A stretch of DNA of 64,000 nucleotides from Trametes villosa (taxonomy: Eukaryota; Basidiomycota; Agaricomycetes; Polyporales; Polyporaceae), in contig PUDQ02000001.1 in NCBI GenBank assembly GCA_002964805.2, positions 3,620,001 through 3,684,000 of the forward strand. Direction: 5' to 3'. Under the pieces are notes generated by a model that was not told the origin of the DNA, did no database searches, and saw only the letters and a list, made by a program, of their open reading frames with translations. Made by a program: the position numbers and the translations under genes. Shown piece after piece: positions 1-14,424 of the stretch (the stretch's first letter is position 1; every line of letters begins with the position of its first letter).

Positions 1-2567
<2,567 letters not shown>

Positions 2568-2696
2568 TCCGTGCTCTCAGTGGGAGTAGTTTGTGGGAGG
2601 CTGGTAGCGGTGCTTTTTGACATATCCTATTCTTGCTGTCGTTCATGACTGTTTGTAATTATACTCTTCTCGATGCTTCAACTACCAATCCGGACC

Positions 2697-5473
2697 TCAA
2701 ACCGTCGAGGATCCACCAAACAGTTGCTGGATGAACGCCTCAGCAGTGGGCTCACGGCCGAGGAAATCCTGTGAACGCGTCAGTCGCTCGGACTAGTCCG
2801 CGATCTTCACGCTACACGCACCTTCAGCAAGTGGCTCTCATCCTTGCTACTCCCGGGGCGTAGGACCGCCTCGCGATAGCGTTGGCCACGCACAGGGTCG
2901 AGCGGGTCTGCCTTGAAGACCGTGGCGTACATGTCCGCAGCGAAGACGAGCGAATACAAGTAGCTGCAACAGTCTCGTTAGCATAGACGTGAGGCCGGTA
3001 CCCATGAGACGCCTTCACCCATAGTAGCCGACATCGTATCCTCCCGCGATGTGGCCAAAAGAGCCGGGCCCACCGCGGAGGCCGTCACCCTTGAGCAGGG
3101 CAATCTGCTCGCGATGCTCGTTCCAGAGTTGCGTGAGGTCGGACGGTACTACCGGTGATGTGAGTTCGCTTAGCAAGAGGCGCATATAATCACTGCGACA
3201 AGCGGCTCACCCTCGGCCATGTGCACTTTGAGATCGAAGCTGGAGTAGGCGACCTGGTTCAGGTAGAATAGCCCGACGTTGACGTATCGGCTATCCACGA
3301 ACCGTTGTTAATCTCGGGGGTGAACCGAAGGAAGAAGGGAAACGTACCTCTTGATGATCTTCTCGATGAGCTCGCTCTCGAGCGGCTTCCCAGTCTCGTA
3401 GTGGCTCGACATCCGCGCCAGGACCTTCGGCTCATAGCACCTACCCACCCACACACATCAGCTCCCCGCCACCACACACCATCCACTCGCGGCACGCACC
3501 AGTTCTCGAGCATCTGCGACGGCGCCTCGCCAAAGTCGAGCGCGACGGTCGTCCCGTGGAAGCGTGCGAAGCGCGTCCGGCTCAGCAGCTCGTGGAAGAC
3601 GTGCCCGATCTCGTGGAAGAACATCACGACGTCCGCGTGCTGCATGAGCGCGGGCCGCTCTGGGGTGGGTTTGGCGAGGTTCGCGACCATGGCGGCGACG
3701 GGGTGGTGGCGCGTGCCGGATAGGGAGGTGTAGCCGGGGAGGAGCGGCCAGACGGCCGCGCCGGAGAACTTGGATTCTGGTGGCGGAGGGTGAGGAGTGA
3801 AATGATATACGGTGGGGGAGAGTGGACGTACCTCTGGGGTAGATGTCGAGGTAGCAGTAGCCGAGGAAGTCGGACTGGTCTTTGGCGTTCTTCTCCCAGA
3901 CGGCATACTGCTGTACATCTATCGACGCAAATCAGCCACGGAAGATGCGTATGGGGTATAACCTCAGATATTACCTGGGTGCCAAGTCTCCCCTTCGATC
4001 TCCACGAATTCGACCCCGAGTATGTTTTGGTAAATCTCGAGGATGGCGGGTACGACGACGGAGACAGGGAAGTGCTCCTTGACGAGCTGGTCGTCGAGGC
4101 TGAGGCTCTCTTCGACGTACAGCCTATCGTAGTACTTGGAGTCCCAGACGTAATACTCGCCGTCAAAGGGGTATCCCTTCTGCTCGTGCTCTCTCTTCTT
4201 GAGTGCGAGGTGGGCCTCACGATCATTCATCCCGACGGGCAGGAGCTTCTCCTGAACGTCCGCCAAGAACTAGAGGTTTTTACTCAGTGGGCCAGTCAAA
4301 CAGGACAGCGTAGACGCGACCTACCTGTTCTGCAGCCTTCCCAGACTTAACCATCTTGACCTCGGTCACATAATCCGCCCAAGTGGCGTACCCTAGCAGT
4401 TTCGCGATTGGGCGGCGAAGGTTAAGGATTTTCCCAAGCAGAGGCTCATTAGAGGCCAAGCGGCCATCGAAGCGTTGGTACGCGATTCGGCGCGTTTCCG
4501 GGTTCTCCGCAAACTTGAGCTACCATCAACTATTTATGAGTTAAGAAAGGGTAATGCTACGAAGATATCGCACCAGAGGGATCATATCGGGGAATTGGAA
4601 GGTGACGTCGAAAACCTCTTTGCCATCTTCAGTGCGTTTGGTGTAACCGGAGATCACATCTGAAGGGACGCCCTTCAGCTCTTCCAGGGTAAAAGATACG
4701 TGTCCCTACGGGTGAGACATGTCGTAAGCCGTTGTTGCGAGCAGTTTTACAGCATGTGATAGGACAGCCGACTTACCTTCTCCTCATTGCAGTTTTTCTG
4801 TCGAGCCCATCGGGAGGTCGTGAGCAAGATTTTGCTCGTGTCTGGCACTTAAAATACCACTTACGCCAAACTCGCTGCACGCCTGAGACAACTCCTTCTG
4901 CAGCCTCGTCAACTCCTCCCTCTCCGCATCAGGCAGCGCAAGACCAGCACGAGTGCCGTCCAAGATCATCTTGTCCACCAGCCTTTGCTCCTCTGCGGAG
5001 AGCGCTCTGCCAGACGTTTCGATGTTCCGCTTCGCCGCCTGCTTGGCGCGGAAGACATCCAGGCGCATCGACGCATCGACGAGGAAGTCCTTCACCGCTA
5101 CCTCTGCAGCGTTGGCGGCATCGCGGAGCTCCTGGGACGGCGAGACGTTCTGGTAGAAGAAGAGAGGCTCGACGGTTGCGATGCGCTTGCCTTCAGCGCG
5201 AGCGAGGGGTAGCTACGGCATCATGAGACCGATGCTCCCATGTGCTGTATACGGGGAACTCACGAAGACCTGACACACAATACATCATGAGTGCAGTCGC
5301 TACAAAAGGCTCGAGTCACTCACAGAGTCGAAGTTACACTCCTCCGATTTGAGGGCTGCAACACGATCCTCGGCAGCGCGGTACTCCGCAATCGCATCCA
5401 CTGTAAGACTTGTTACCTCCTCAGGCGTGTGCGTCCACTTAGGAGCATCCTGGGGCGGGGTAAGCGACGACAT
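2697..5473 (-). CDS. PRD1: M3 zinc metallopeptidase, thimet oligopeptidase/saccharolysin type (copy A)
   Basis: Zinc oligopeptidase that cleaves short peptides; a cytosolic role is likely because the N-terminus (MSSLTPPQDAPKW) has no targeting signal. The start is chosen by alignment with copies B (MEPLTPPQ) and C (MASLNPPQ). Exons run down the minus strand: the N-terminal helical domain carries EECNFDSV; the zinc site HEIGH lies at 3601-3615, followed by a GEAPSQMLENWC segment that supplies the third ligand; the glycine/tyrosine substrate loop HIAGGYDVGYYG lies near 3019-3056; the C-terminus is DFLGREPTAEAFIQQLFGG. All catalytic motifs are present, so it looks functional. The PSQMLENW wording places it with saccharolysin/neurolysin and not with mitochondrial intermediate peptidase. 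It is one of three paralogues in the window. About eight to ten short introns are implied; exact junctions were not all checked. Confidence 0.9.
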
Positions 5474-6313
5474 TAGTGAGGAGGTAGGCGGGCGGGTTTG
5501 TGGTTGAATGCCAATGCCCACGAGTCTCTGTAGTGGTTGCGATAAAAGGAGTCAAGCCCTTACGAAATGCATGGGAGGTTCTCTTCTCATCGCATACGCG
5601 TTGGCAGTTGGCATCCAGCTGCGCTGTTACGAGCATCGCCTGCGACCGACATGGTGAGAGAGTACGATTGGCATGCAAATCCAAGTTCGAGTCGCACGAC
5701 GCGTCCTGTGGAGGTCGTGATGTTGCTGGTCGCAGAACTTGTGACATGTAGTCCACGTATCCAGCCTTCAGCAGCACATATTGCAGCTGTCATGTATCAC
5801 GAAGAGGGAGAGAGTTGTAGAAGATGGTTGACCGAGGCAACAACTTGGATCATTGTGTTACGCGATCCCGAGCAAGTCCGTCGCTTAAGCGTGAGTACCT
5901 GGGGGTGGCTGTGCTGGGCGTTTAATAGGATACCAGCCTCCTTATCTTTCGCCACACCTGGCTCTGTGGTGCACCTGCACACCTCCCTCACGACAGTCGG
6001 GTATATTCTTCTCCGTCATTAGGGGAAGGCGTATATGAGGACGACCAGGAGTGCGAACACCATAAAATAGAGGGCGTGCAAACCTACTCGGTTGCCCCAC
6101 ATGGAGGCATTTTCATTAAGCGCTTACCCGTTATTTTTGCCCCCGCCCCCCGGCCTCACTTATCTTTCGCGAGTCGATAGCGGGTGGCCCGCCTGCGCGG
6201 CTTATCGCGCACACTGGCTGCCCCGCCAAAATCTCTTTCTCGTCCGCTACCATCTCCCTGACCCCGCACACGCACCCCTGGAACCCCTGATTGACGCGTC
6301 TTTTCTTCCCGCG
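5474..6313. other. Intergenic region between divergent M3 peptidase A and UREG
   Basis: Shared upstream region of two divergent genes. Open frames of up to about 150 codons occur on both strands but none has a recognisable motif, a matching splice pattern or a family resemblance. The part just before UREG is pyrimidine-rich. A TATA-like element (ATAAAATAG) lies near 6062. I see no other element I can support. Confidence 0.5.
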
Positions 6314-7433
6314 ATGTCCGACACGGTGCACTTCATAAACAACCTCTCTGGCGCGGCTGGCGCGTTCGCGTCGGGGCACACGCACTCGCATGGGGACGGC
6401 CCGAGTCACTCGCATGGCGCGGACGAGCACGGGCACACGCACGAGCACCTGGACCATCCCGGTGAGCATACATCCGGGTGTGGGCACGCGAGGGTAGAGG
6501 GGCTTACTGGGATGGCGCGCATATAGGCAAGTTCGCGGAGCGCGATTTGCCCGACTATTCGGCGCGTAACTTTGAGGAGCGCGGGTTCACCGTGGGCATC
6601 GGCGGGTACGTGCCTTGTGTGTCGCGTGTCAGGGTATATGCTGAACGTACGGCAAGGCCCGTGGGTTCCGGGAAGACCGCGTTGACCCTCGCGCTGTGCC
6701 AGAAGCTCCGGAAGGAGTACAACATCGGTGCGTCTCCCCGCTTTCCATCCGCTGCGATCTGCCTTCTGACCTCGTCCCCGGCGCTCCGTAGCGACGGTGA
6801 CGAACGACATCTTCACGAAGGAGGACCAGGAGTTCCTGATCAAGAACAAGGCGCTGCCCCAGGAGCGCATCCTCGCGATCGAGACGGGCGGGTGCCCGCA
6901 CGCGGCGATCCGCGAGGACATCAGCGCGAACATGGGCGCACTGGAGACGCTGCAGGCCAAGTACGGCTGTCAGCTGCTGTTCGTGGAGAGCGGGGGCGAT
7001 AACCTGGCGGCGAACTACTCGCGCGAGCTTGCGGACTACATCATCTATGTCATCGATGTGTCGGTGCGTACGAGCTTCATCCGCTATATGCGTTAGCTGA
7101 CACGAATACACGTAGGGAGGAGATAAGATTCCCAGGAAGGGAGGGCCGGGTATCTCGCAGTCTGACCTTCTGATCGTCAACAAGGTCAGCTACCTCTGTC
7201 CCATTACGCCTACAGTGCATATCACTGAAATCTCCTAGATCGACCTGGCGCCATATGTCGGTGCATCGCTGGAGGTTATGGACAGGGATGCAAAGTTGAT
7301 GCGTGGCGATGGACCTACGGTGTTTACGAGCGTTCGGCAAGGAAAGGGCGTGGACGACGTCGCAGACCTCATCCTCGCCGCATGGCGGACGGCCGGGAGC
7401 CCAGGGCAGCCAGGGGCCGTGTCGGACGAGTGA
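6314..7433 (+). CDS. UREG: Urease accessory GTPase UreG
   Basis: SIMIBI-class GTPase that, with UreD/UreF and UreE-like functions, loads nickel into apo-urease in the cytosol. The start [18 protein letters not shown] is followed by a His/Asp-rich stretch (residues about 21-50; many HSH and HTH pairs) typical of eukaryotic UreG, where metal binding is built into the same chain. The P-loop GGPVGSGKT is assembled across an intron near 6605-6657. Downstream motifs are [13 protein letters not shown], the CPH metal site in [24 protein letters not shown], and the guanine-specificity NKID across the last intron. The end is [13 protein letters not shown] then TGA. All hallmark motifs are intact. No other urease gene is visible in the window, as expected for a fungus with dispersed urease genes. 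Confidence 0.95.
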
Positions 7434-8290
7434 CGGGCAGACAGAGGACCACGAAGCACAACACGATGTACGCTGTGTACGATGTAAAGTAGAAACGCTG
7501 CTCGCGGCGATAAGTCGCGCTTCTGCTTGCGCGAGCGCGCCAAGGGATGGCGGGAGCGTATGCGCGCCACGTGGGACGCGACGCGCACGTGACCGTGTCG
7601 TGCCTCGTGTAGGCCGCGAGTTCAACTAAGCGCGGGCGCCTCCAAAGTCCAACACAAAGAAGCGCATCCCGCCCTCCGCTCTACCTCGCCCTCTCCCTCT
7701 GCCACTCCGAGTCCTGCCGCGCAGCCCCGCCCCTCCTCGCCTTAGGTAACCTCGCCCGCCACTCCCACCAAAACGCATACACCCACGCGTCGCCAGCGAC
7801 CGCAACATACCCTCTGCTCCCACTGCTCACAACCACCCACCGGATAATTGTGGTGAGTACACTCTTTCACGCTGGCGGGAGCTGGGAGAGCGCGTTGGGA
7901 TACGTGAGTTACGAAGGTTCTGGGACGCGTCGTTTGCACCAGACCGTGGCACGGCGCGGTGAGTGTGGACGCGTCGACGGCAGTGCCACTGAGGTGAAAG
8001 CATTGTGCGGTCTCGCTCGACCTACTGGCTTGCCGTGCTACATGAGGGCATCTGTGGCCCATGGCAGGCAGCTCCCATTGGTTGTGCTTGGAAACATTGC
8101 TCAGACTCTCACATTACCACCACACAGATTCTGCGCCGCTGCGGATACGCTCGGAATAGACTGAAGAACCAAGGTTTGTAGCTCCATTGCTTTGAAGGTG
8201 CGTCCTCCCTCCCTCCCCTAAAAGATTGCTTGCTGAACTTCTTTTTGTGTCAGCATCGCTCTGTATCGCTGATCTGTTCCTCTCTTCATC
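7434..8290. other. Intergenic/5' leader region upstream of MPS1
   Basis: No convincing coding exon. A CT-rich tract (about 7640-7760) and a likely 5'-UTR intron are visible: GTGCGTCC near 8199 to a TTTTTGTGTCAG acceptor near 8253, just before the MPS1 ATG. Open frames here lack recognisable motifs. Confidence 0.45.
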
Positions 8291-11246
8291 ATGGCTTCCC
8301 TCTACCCCGGATCGTCTTACCAGGGGCAAACTGCTTTCCCTACCTATGGTGCCGACCGCAACCGTCGCAGATCATCCTCCCCTGGCACACCCTCGCACTC
8401 GCCTCCTCCAGTGCGTGATGGCCCTACCAAAGCCGACGGGTCCCCCGCCAACTCTGAAGACTCCCTAGTATGGGACCTCTCCGAGCTCTCGTTCGTCTAC
8501 GAGCGCAACTCGCGAGGCGAGATCGTCCGTGTCTCGAAGGGATCCTCGAAGTCCTCTACCCCGCCGACCCCAACCGACTCTCCCCCGAAAGCCCCATCTC
8601 CCACCCCCGCGCCGACCTATTCCCGCCCAGCGCCCCTCGCCCGCTCAGAGTCCCTCCCGCAAGAGTCCCTGTACAACCCGCGCCAGTTCCAGCGCGCAGC
8701 GTCAGGCCCGGTGTCTAGCACCCCCGCCGGGCTGGCCCGCGGCTACTCCGCACTGGCGACCTCGAATCAGGGCACGGGGCGGAAATTGGGTGGCCCGCGG
8801 CGCGTGCGGCTTGAAGACTTGCCCGAGAGCGAGGCGAAGCCGCACATGCAGACGGGGATCGGGATGCTGGAGGAGAAGGAGAACGTGCGGGCGGCGCGCA
8901 TGATCCGCCCCGCGCGCTCTATCGTCGGTAAGTCGCATGGGTTCGACAGGATCGCGGAGACGAGCGAGGACATGGAACCGCCTGTGCCCCCTCCAATGCC
9001 CATCCACCATGCTATCCGTCCACGACGGTCTGCGAGTCTCAGCGACGCGCCTCCGCCCATGGACCCTGTCGTGCCGGAACGCCCGATGACGCACCTACGC
9101 CCGGGCACTTCGCTAGGTGCACGACGGGTGACGTTGGAAGAGAAGATCCGCCAGGAACGCGAGATCGCACTCGAAGAGGGTACGTTGCTCGCTTCCCGCC
9201 CCCTCCACCCCCTGGGAAGCCTGGCTGATCGTCGTCGCTTCCAGGCTACGCACTCCGCGAAGCGGAGGAGGCCGCCGCGGCTGCGGCGGCAGCAGCAGCG
9301 GCAGGTTCGTCGGAGGACACGACTTGCTTTAGACGTAAGACGGCAGCTCAGATGTACACAGGCCGCGCGTACCCGTCCGCCCCCTCGCCCCCGCACCCGT
9401 CGCTGCCGCAGCACGCGCTCCTGCGGCACCAGCGGCGCGACTCGGACACGCTCCGCGGCGGCGCGGGCTCGCCCACGGCCGTCGAGGGCGCGCCGCTGCG
9501 CCATCGCAGGAGCCCGACCGCCCCGGAGCCGCCGATGAAGCAGCAGTGGGCGACCGCGCCCGAGGAGCCGCACCAGCAGCTGCAGCGACAGTTCACGCAG
9601 CAGCAGCAACAGCCGCAGGCTCAAACGCAACCTCTGCCTGTGCAGCAGCCGCAGCCACCACCTGCGAAGGCGCCGATGCTCCCGCTCGGGGGCCAGGCGA
9701 AGCCGATCTTCGTAAGTCACAGCCGCCGCCCTCCAGGGCGGCACCACTCGCAACACGCGCGTGCGCTCACGACTCGTCCTTTCAACAGGTGAACCGGAAG
9801 GCGTACGCGCGGCTGGACATGATCGGCAAGGGCGGGTCGTCGCGCGTGTTCCGGGTGATGAACGCGCAGAACGAGATCTTCGCGCTGAAGCGCGTGCAGC
9901 TCGACAAGGCGGACCCAGAGACGATCGCGGGGTACATGAACGAGATCGGGCTGCTGAAGCGCCTGGAGGGGAACGCGCGCATCATCACGCTGTACGACAG
10001 CGAGGTCAAGGTGGGCAATGGGAATGGGAAGGGGTTGTTGTTGCTTGTGATGGAGTGCGGCGAGATCGGTGCGTGGACTGGACAGCGACGTCGCGAGTGA
10101 TGGTGAGGGGGATGCTGACTTGGGGTAATGGCAGATCTGGCGAAACTCGTGCAGATACAGCAGAGAGAGCCTATGGATCCCGTGTGGATCGCATACTACT
10201 GGAAGCAGGTCCGTATGCGCACAAGGCGCTCGCAGTGTTCGATGCTGACAAGCTCATGCTACGTCCAGATGCTGCAAGCCGTACACATCATCCACGAGGA
10301 GAAGATCGTGCACTCGGACCTGAAGCCCGCGAACTTCGTGCTCGTGCGCGGGCAGCTGAAGCTGATCGACTTCGGGATCGCGAACGCGATCGCGAACGAC
10401 ACGACGAACATCCAGCGCGACCACCAGATCGGGACGGTGAACTACATGTCGCCCGAGGCGATCGAGCTGCCGGACGGGATGCGCCGGCTCAAGGTCGGGC
10501 GCCCGTCGGACGTGTGGTCGCTCGGCTGCATCCTCTACCAGATGGTGTACGGCCAGCCGCCGTTCCAGCCGCTCTCCGTCATCCAGAAGATGAAGGCGAT
10601 CCCGGACGAGGAGTACGCGATCCCGTTCCCCGAGTACGCGGTCGTCGTCCCGCCGCCGCCCCCGCCGCGCAATCCCGCGGAGCTCGAGGACCCGAACGCG
10701 CCGCCGCCGTCGCCCGTGCCGGTCGTGGAGCCGGTGAAGGTGCGCGTGCCGCTGAGCATCATCAACACGATCAAGAGCTGCCTGGTGCGCAACCCGAAGG
10801 CGCGCGCGACGATCCCGGAGCTGCTTCAGCAGAACTGGCTAGAACGTGCGTGTGCTCTTAACGCTAAAGTATTTCGAGTGTGCTGGTGTGTTGACGGGCC
10901 TGTTGAATTACAGCTGAGATACCCGAGATGCCGCTGCCCGTGCCGCCGACGCCCCCACCTCCGCCCCCGCGACCAATGACGCCGCCGACGCTCGAGTCGC
11001 TGCTGAGGCCGGATGAGACGGTTATCAACCCGCACTACATGATGCAGCTCCTCGCGTACGGCGTCCAGCTCGCGCGCATCAACATGGACACCCCGGAGAA
11101 GCTGACGGCGGAGAGGCTCCAGGATGAGGCCGACGTACGTCTCCTGCTGCGTAAATGTGTTTGCATCGTTTGGCTGATTGATTGTGTATCCCATACAGCG
11201 CCTGATTACGGAGCTTCAAGGGCTCACTCGCAACGACCCTCGCTGA
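8291..11246 (+). CDS. MPS1: Mps1/TTK-type dual-specificity kinase
   Basis: Spindle assembly checkpoint and spindle-pole kinase. The N-terminal half (8291 to about 9720) is long, Ser/Pro-rich and low in complexity, with an Ala run (near 9270-9300) and a Gln-rich stretch (near 9540-9650). The kinase domain starts at NRKAYARLDMIGKGGSSRVF (glycine loop, near 9790), with FALKRVQLD as the VAIK lysine. The catalytic loop is IVHSDLKPANF, and its HSD in place of HRD is a hallmark of Mps1; LIDFGIANAI follows, then the activation segment with GTVNYMSPEAI. A proline-rich insert (about 10640-10735) interrupts the C-lobe before VPLSIINTIKSCL. The tail after the kinase is PEMPLPVPP, then a helix ending RLITELQGLTRNDPR, with TGA at 11244. 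The start ATG follows a probable 5'-UTR intron. Confidence 0.9.
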
Positions 11247-12348
11247 GCGGAGGTACGACCGCTCTCTCAGCCGCTCGCCGACCTCGAGTCGGTTGTATAT
11301 GCGCCGCCCTAGCACGCCTACGGCCCTCCCAGGAGTACCGCTCTCCGGCCCACTCGACAACATAGCGTGTGTCACCGAGGCCAGCGAAGTGCGCAAAGCG
11401 CCACTCCGCCTCCGTGCGTATGCGCGACCCGCGTTCGCGTCTTTCTCCTAGCTGCATCTCCTCCATGATCTCGTTTGCTATGTTTTGTCGCTATCGCCGG
11501 GTCTCTCGTACGCACATCTTCCGCCCTTACGCTCCCATCGTCTTTGGTTTTCGTCACTTTCCGCGCTCGCCCCCCGCCGCGCTCCCCGCCCACCCTTCCT
11601 GTATGCGCTTCAAGTTCCCCGCCCCAAGCCCCAAGCATGTGTTTGATACAACGCACCGTCAGCAACTCTGGATCCGGACTATAGTAGGCCTCGCATTATC
11701 ATCCATCTCGTCCCTGTTCCCTCTCCCCTGTTCCCTCTCCTGTCTCCCCTCTTTCTTATAGCCCCGACATCTGAAGGCGAACCGCGCGGCACATAACGCC
11801 GGCGCCCCCCGCATACTGTACTACTACTAGTCTGCATCTGATCAATGTCGCTGTCTCCCATGCACACATCACACATGCCCTGTATGTCCTCTACTGCATC
11901 GGTTTCTTATTTACATGGGTCGTGCAATCTCTGTCGCTCGTCCGTGGCTGTGAGTCAGTAAATCGGCCGGGATATCGCTATATGCTCCTCGCTCTCCCCT
12001 CGGTGACCCACTCAGACAGCGAATTCTGCGCCTCCTCAGTACTCGGTGCGTTTTCCCGGCCGGCTCATAGCAATTCTTCCACTAACTCGCTGTCCAGGTA
12101 CATGCATGCCGCACGATCCCGCCGATCATGTGGCACAAGGTTTGTAGAGGGGCAAATGCTCCACGTCCGCAGGGCTCGCACGGATGAGCAAGCTTTCCAG
12201 ATCTAAGCCTCAGGTGCGCACGCGCGTGATATAGCGTGATAAACGACTCGCACACATCATATATACCTGTGTGAGCCACCCTGCCGCATCCAAATCGTCG
12301 CGCTCACCCCACCTTTGTGCGAGTCCTGCAGGTTCTGAGTTGCGCACA
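11247..12348. other. Intergenic region, no gene recognised
   Basis: Roughly 1.1 kb between MPS1 and the questin-oxidase-like gene. It holds pyrimidine-rich stretches (for example repeated CCCTCTCC-type runs near 11710-11755) and open frames up to 130 codons without recognisable motifs. It probably contains the MPS1 3' end and the promoter of the next gene. Confidence 0.45.
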
Positions 12349-14184
12349 ATGTCCACCCATCCGGATCCAGCACCGATCGCCAAGCTCCCGTCGACGCTCC
12401 GTCAGGGCGTGCTCAACCTCCCGGGCGCGACCTATGAGACGCAGCGCACCGCTGAACGGCTTCTCGAGGAGGACCGTGAGCGGCACCACTGCTTCTGGGG
12501 CCGCGTCGGCTTCCACAACCACCTCAGTCATCAGTGAGTACCTCGTCCCCTCTCCGGGCAACGTTATAGCTAACGAGGTGAGCGTGTAGTATCCTAGCGG
12601 CGTACGACTTGGGTGCACCTGCAGCGCTGCTGCAGAAGATCTTCGATGCAGAGAGCAAGGAGCCGTGGGATCTGTACGTCATGAACCGCACGGAGGGCGG
12701 CGCGGTCGAGCCGCTGGAGAAGAAGGTGACCGAGGAGAACTGGGCGACTTTCCTCGGCGACGGAAAGTGAGTGGTCATGTGCGATTCGTGCGCGCAAAGA
12801 CCGCAGTCTGAACTCACGTAACGGTGATACAGGTACTACCCGAGCTACCTGGAATTCTTCACGGGCGAGGTCGCGGCGCGCGGCGTGGGCGAGACCCTGG
12901 AGAGGTACATATTCGCCCCCGCTGCTAATGGGAACGGGGCGCAGATGCTGCTGCGGTTCATCGGCGGAGCGTGAGTCGTCTCCTCGCAGATACCCTCTGG
13001 TTGTCCGCGCGTACTGATCCTAGGCCTCGCGTTTTTAGTCTGCATCCACTCATCCAGATGGGGGTGAGTCTCATATTGGAGCCTTCGGCCCATTTTGCAG
13101 TGATTGACCTGTGGACCGCTGTGCTGTAGTATGCTGTTGAGTTCGGCAGTGACGCCATGGTCGCGCAAGGTAACAGCAGGGTGATTTACTGCTGAGAAAG
13201 CATTCTGCTCACGCGCAGTATGCAGCGCTCGCCCAGACAGCTGTCCACAACGCGTTCGTCCCTGAGCTGTTCGACCTCGCACAAGCGCCGCCACCTCAAG
13301 ACACCCTGGCCTACAAGGCGACCGACCCCGCCCACCGCCAGCCGTCCAAAGGGCACTCTCTGCTCTCCATCCTCCGCCAGGCGTACGACTCCCCCATCAT
13401 GAAGCCCGTCATGCCGTACGACCCCGACGCGCTCCTCTCCGCACGCTTCCGCGCGGCTTGCACAGACGGCCGCCCGGAGGAGATCCACCGGCTGTCCGCA
13501 CTCTGGCAGGTCGGCACCGCGCGCGGGCAGGCAGAGTTCGACGACAAGGCCGAGGAGCTCCTCTGGGCGGCGACGCTGCTGCTCGTGGGGTCCGGGCGCC
13601 GCGGACGCAAGCCGCGGCTGGACTTCTTCCTCATGCACATGCTGAATGCGTCGTTGTTCGTGCCGTCGCTCCTAGCTGCGATCCCAAGCGTGGAATCGCG
13701 GGCGACGTTGCTGCGCGCGTTCGTGCCGGTGCTGCTCATCTACCTCACTGTGCGCGGGCGGCCGCGGATTGACGCGGGGCTGGTCATGTCGTACACGGAT
13801 ACCCCGCGTCCGCCCAACGAGCCACCGCTGAAGCCCGACGCCGCAGCGATCGGTAGCCCGCTGGAGCCTGTGGACTTCAACCCATGGCCTTCTATCGTCG
13901 CGTCGGTCCTGTATGCCCCGGATGCGCATACCCTGAAGGCGGTCAGGACGCTGTACTATGCCGCCCAGCGGTACGGCCGGAGTCCACCGGGGAGCGCGAT
14001 CGGCGCGTTTGACAAGGAGGGCCGCGAGACGCATGAGGGTATGGCGAAGGTGGATGGCTCGGTGTTCGTGCGCGCGGCGGGAGTGGTGATGGACACTCTC
14101 GGGTGGGTCACTCATGGGCAAAAGGAGGGGAGCTGGGATAGGAGCGCGCTGGGATGGGATGATGCTTGGAAGAACGACGACTGA
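12349..14184 (+). CDS. Questin-oxidase-like protein (DUF4243/PF14027 family)
   Basis: Member of the family of Baeyer-Villiger-type questin oxidases (GedK, AflY/HypA) of fungal aromatic polyketide pathways; in basidiomycetes most members are uncharacterised, so the substrate is unknown. The start is MSTHPDPAPIAKLPSTLRQG. Family signatures are HHCFWGRVGFHNHLSHH (residues about 45-62, completed across the first intron) and ILAAYDLGAPAALLQKIFD. The long last exon carries KPVMPYDPD, EIHRLSALWQVG, the helical stretch around LDFFLMHMLNASLFVPSLL, and NPWPSIVASVLY. It ends at TGA 14182. No reading-frame break is seen across its five or six exons. No polyketide synthase or tailoring genes flank it; the neighbour downstream is an F-box gene, and a decayed second copy lies at about 16.4-16.8 kb. 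Confidence 0.85.
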
Positions 14185-14424
14185 GTCTGAGTGAGTTCGT
14201 GAGGTTGTATCTGCCGCTCGCTGCTCTGAATGGTGTCGGGACAGTTCCTCATTCTCCTCGTAATATATACAGGGATTTGGTCGGAGCTGAGTATATTGCC
14301 TCCGCGACACCCAATCGTGCGAATCATCGCGGAATCGAGAGTGCTGTTTCTGCCGTGACGAGGCTGATCAGGGGCCTGGCGTCTGTAACCTCTTTGCTCT
14401 CGTACTTCCACATCAACGTCTCGT

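Noticed and set aside
8767..9756. Long minus-strand open frame opposite MPS1
   Set aside because: It mirrors the Ser/Pro-rich N-terminal exons of MPS1; composition is Arg/Leu-rich as expected for an antisense shadow.
12349..14184. Part of a polyketide biosynthetic cluster because of the questin-oxidase-like gene
   Set aside because: No polyketide synthase, anthrone oxidase, methyltransferase or regulator lies nearby; neighbours are MPS1 and F-box genes.
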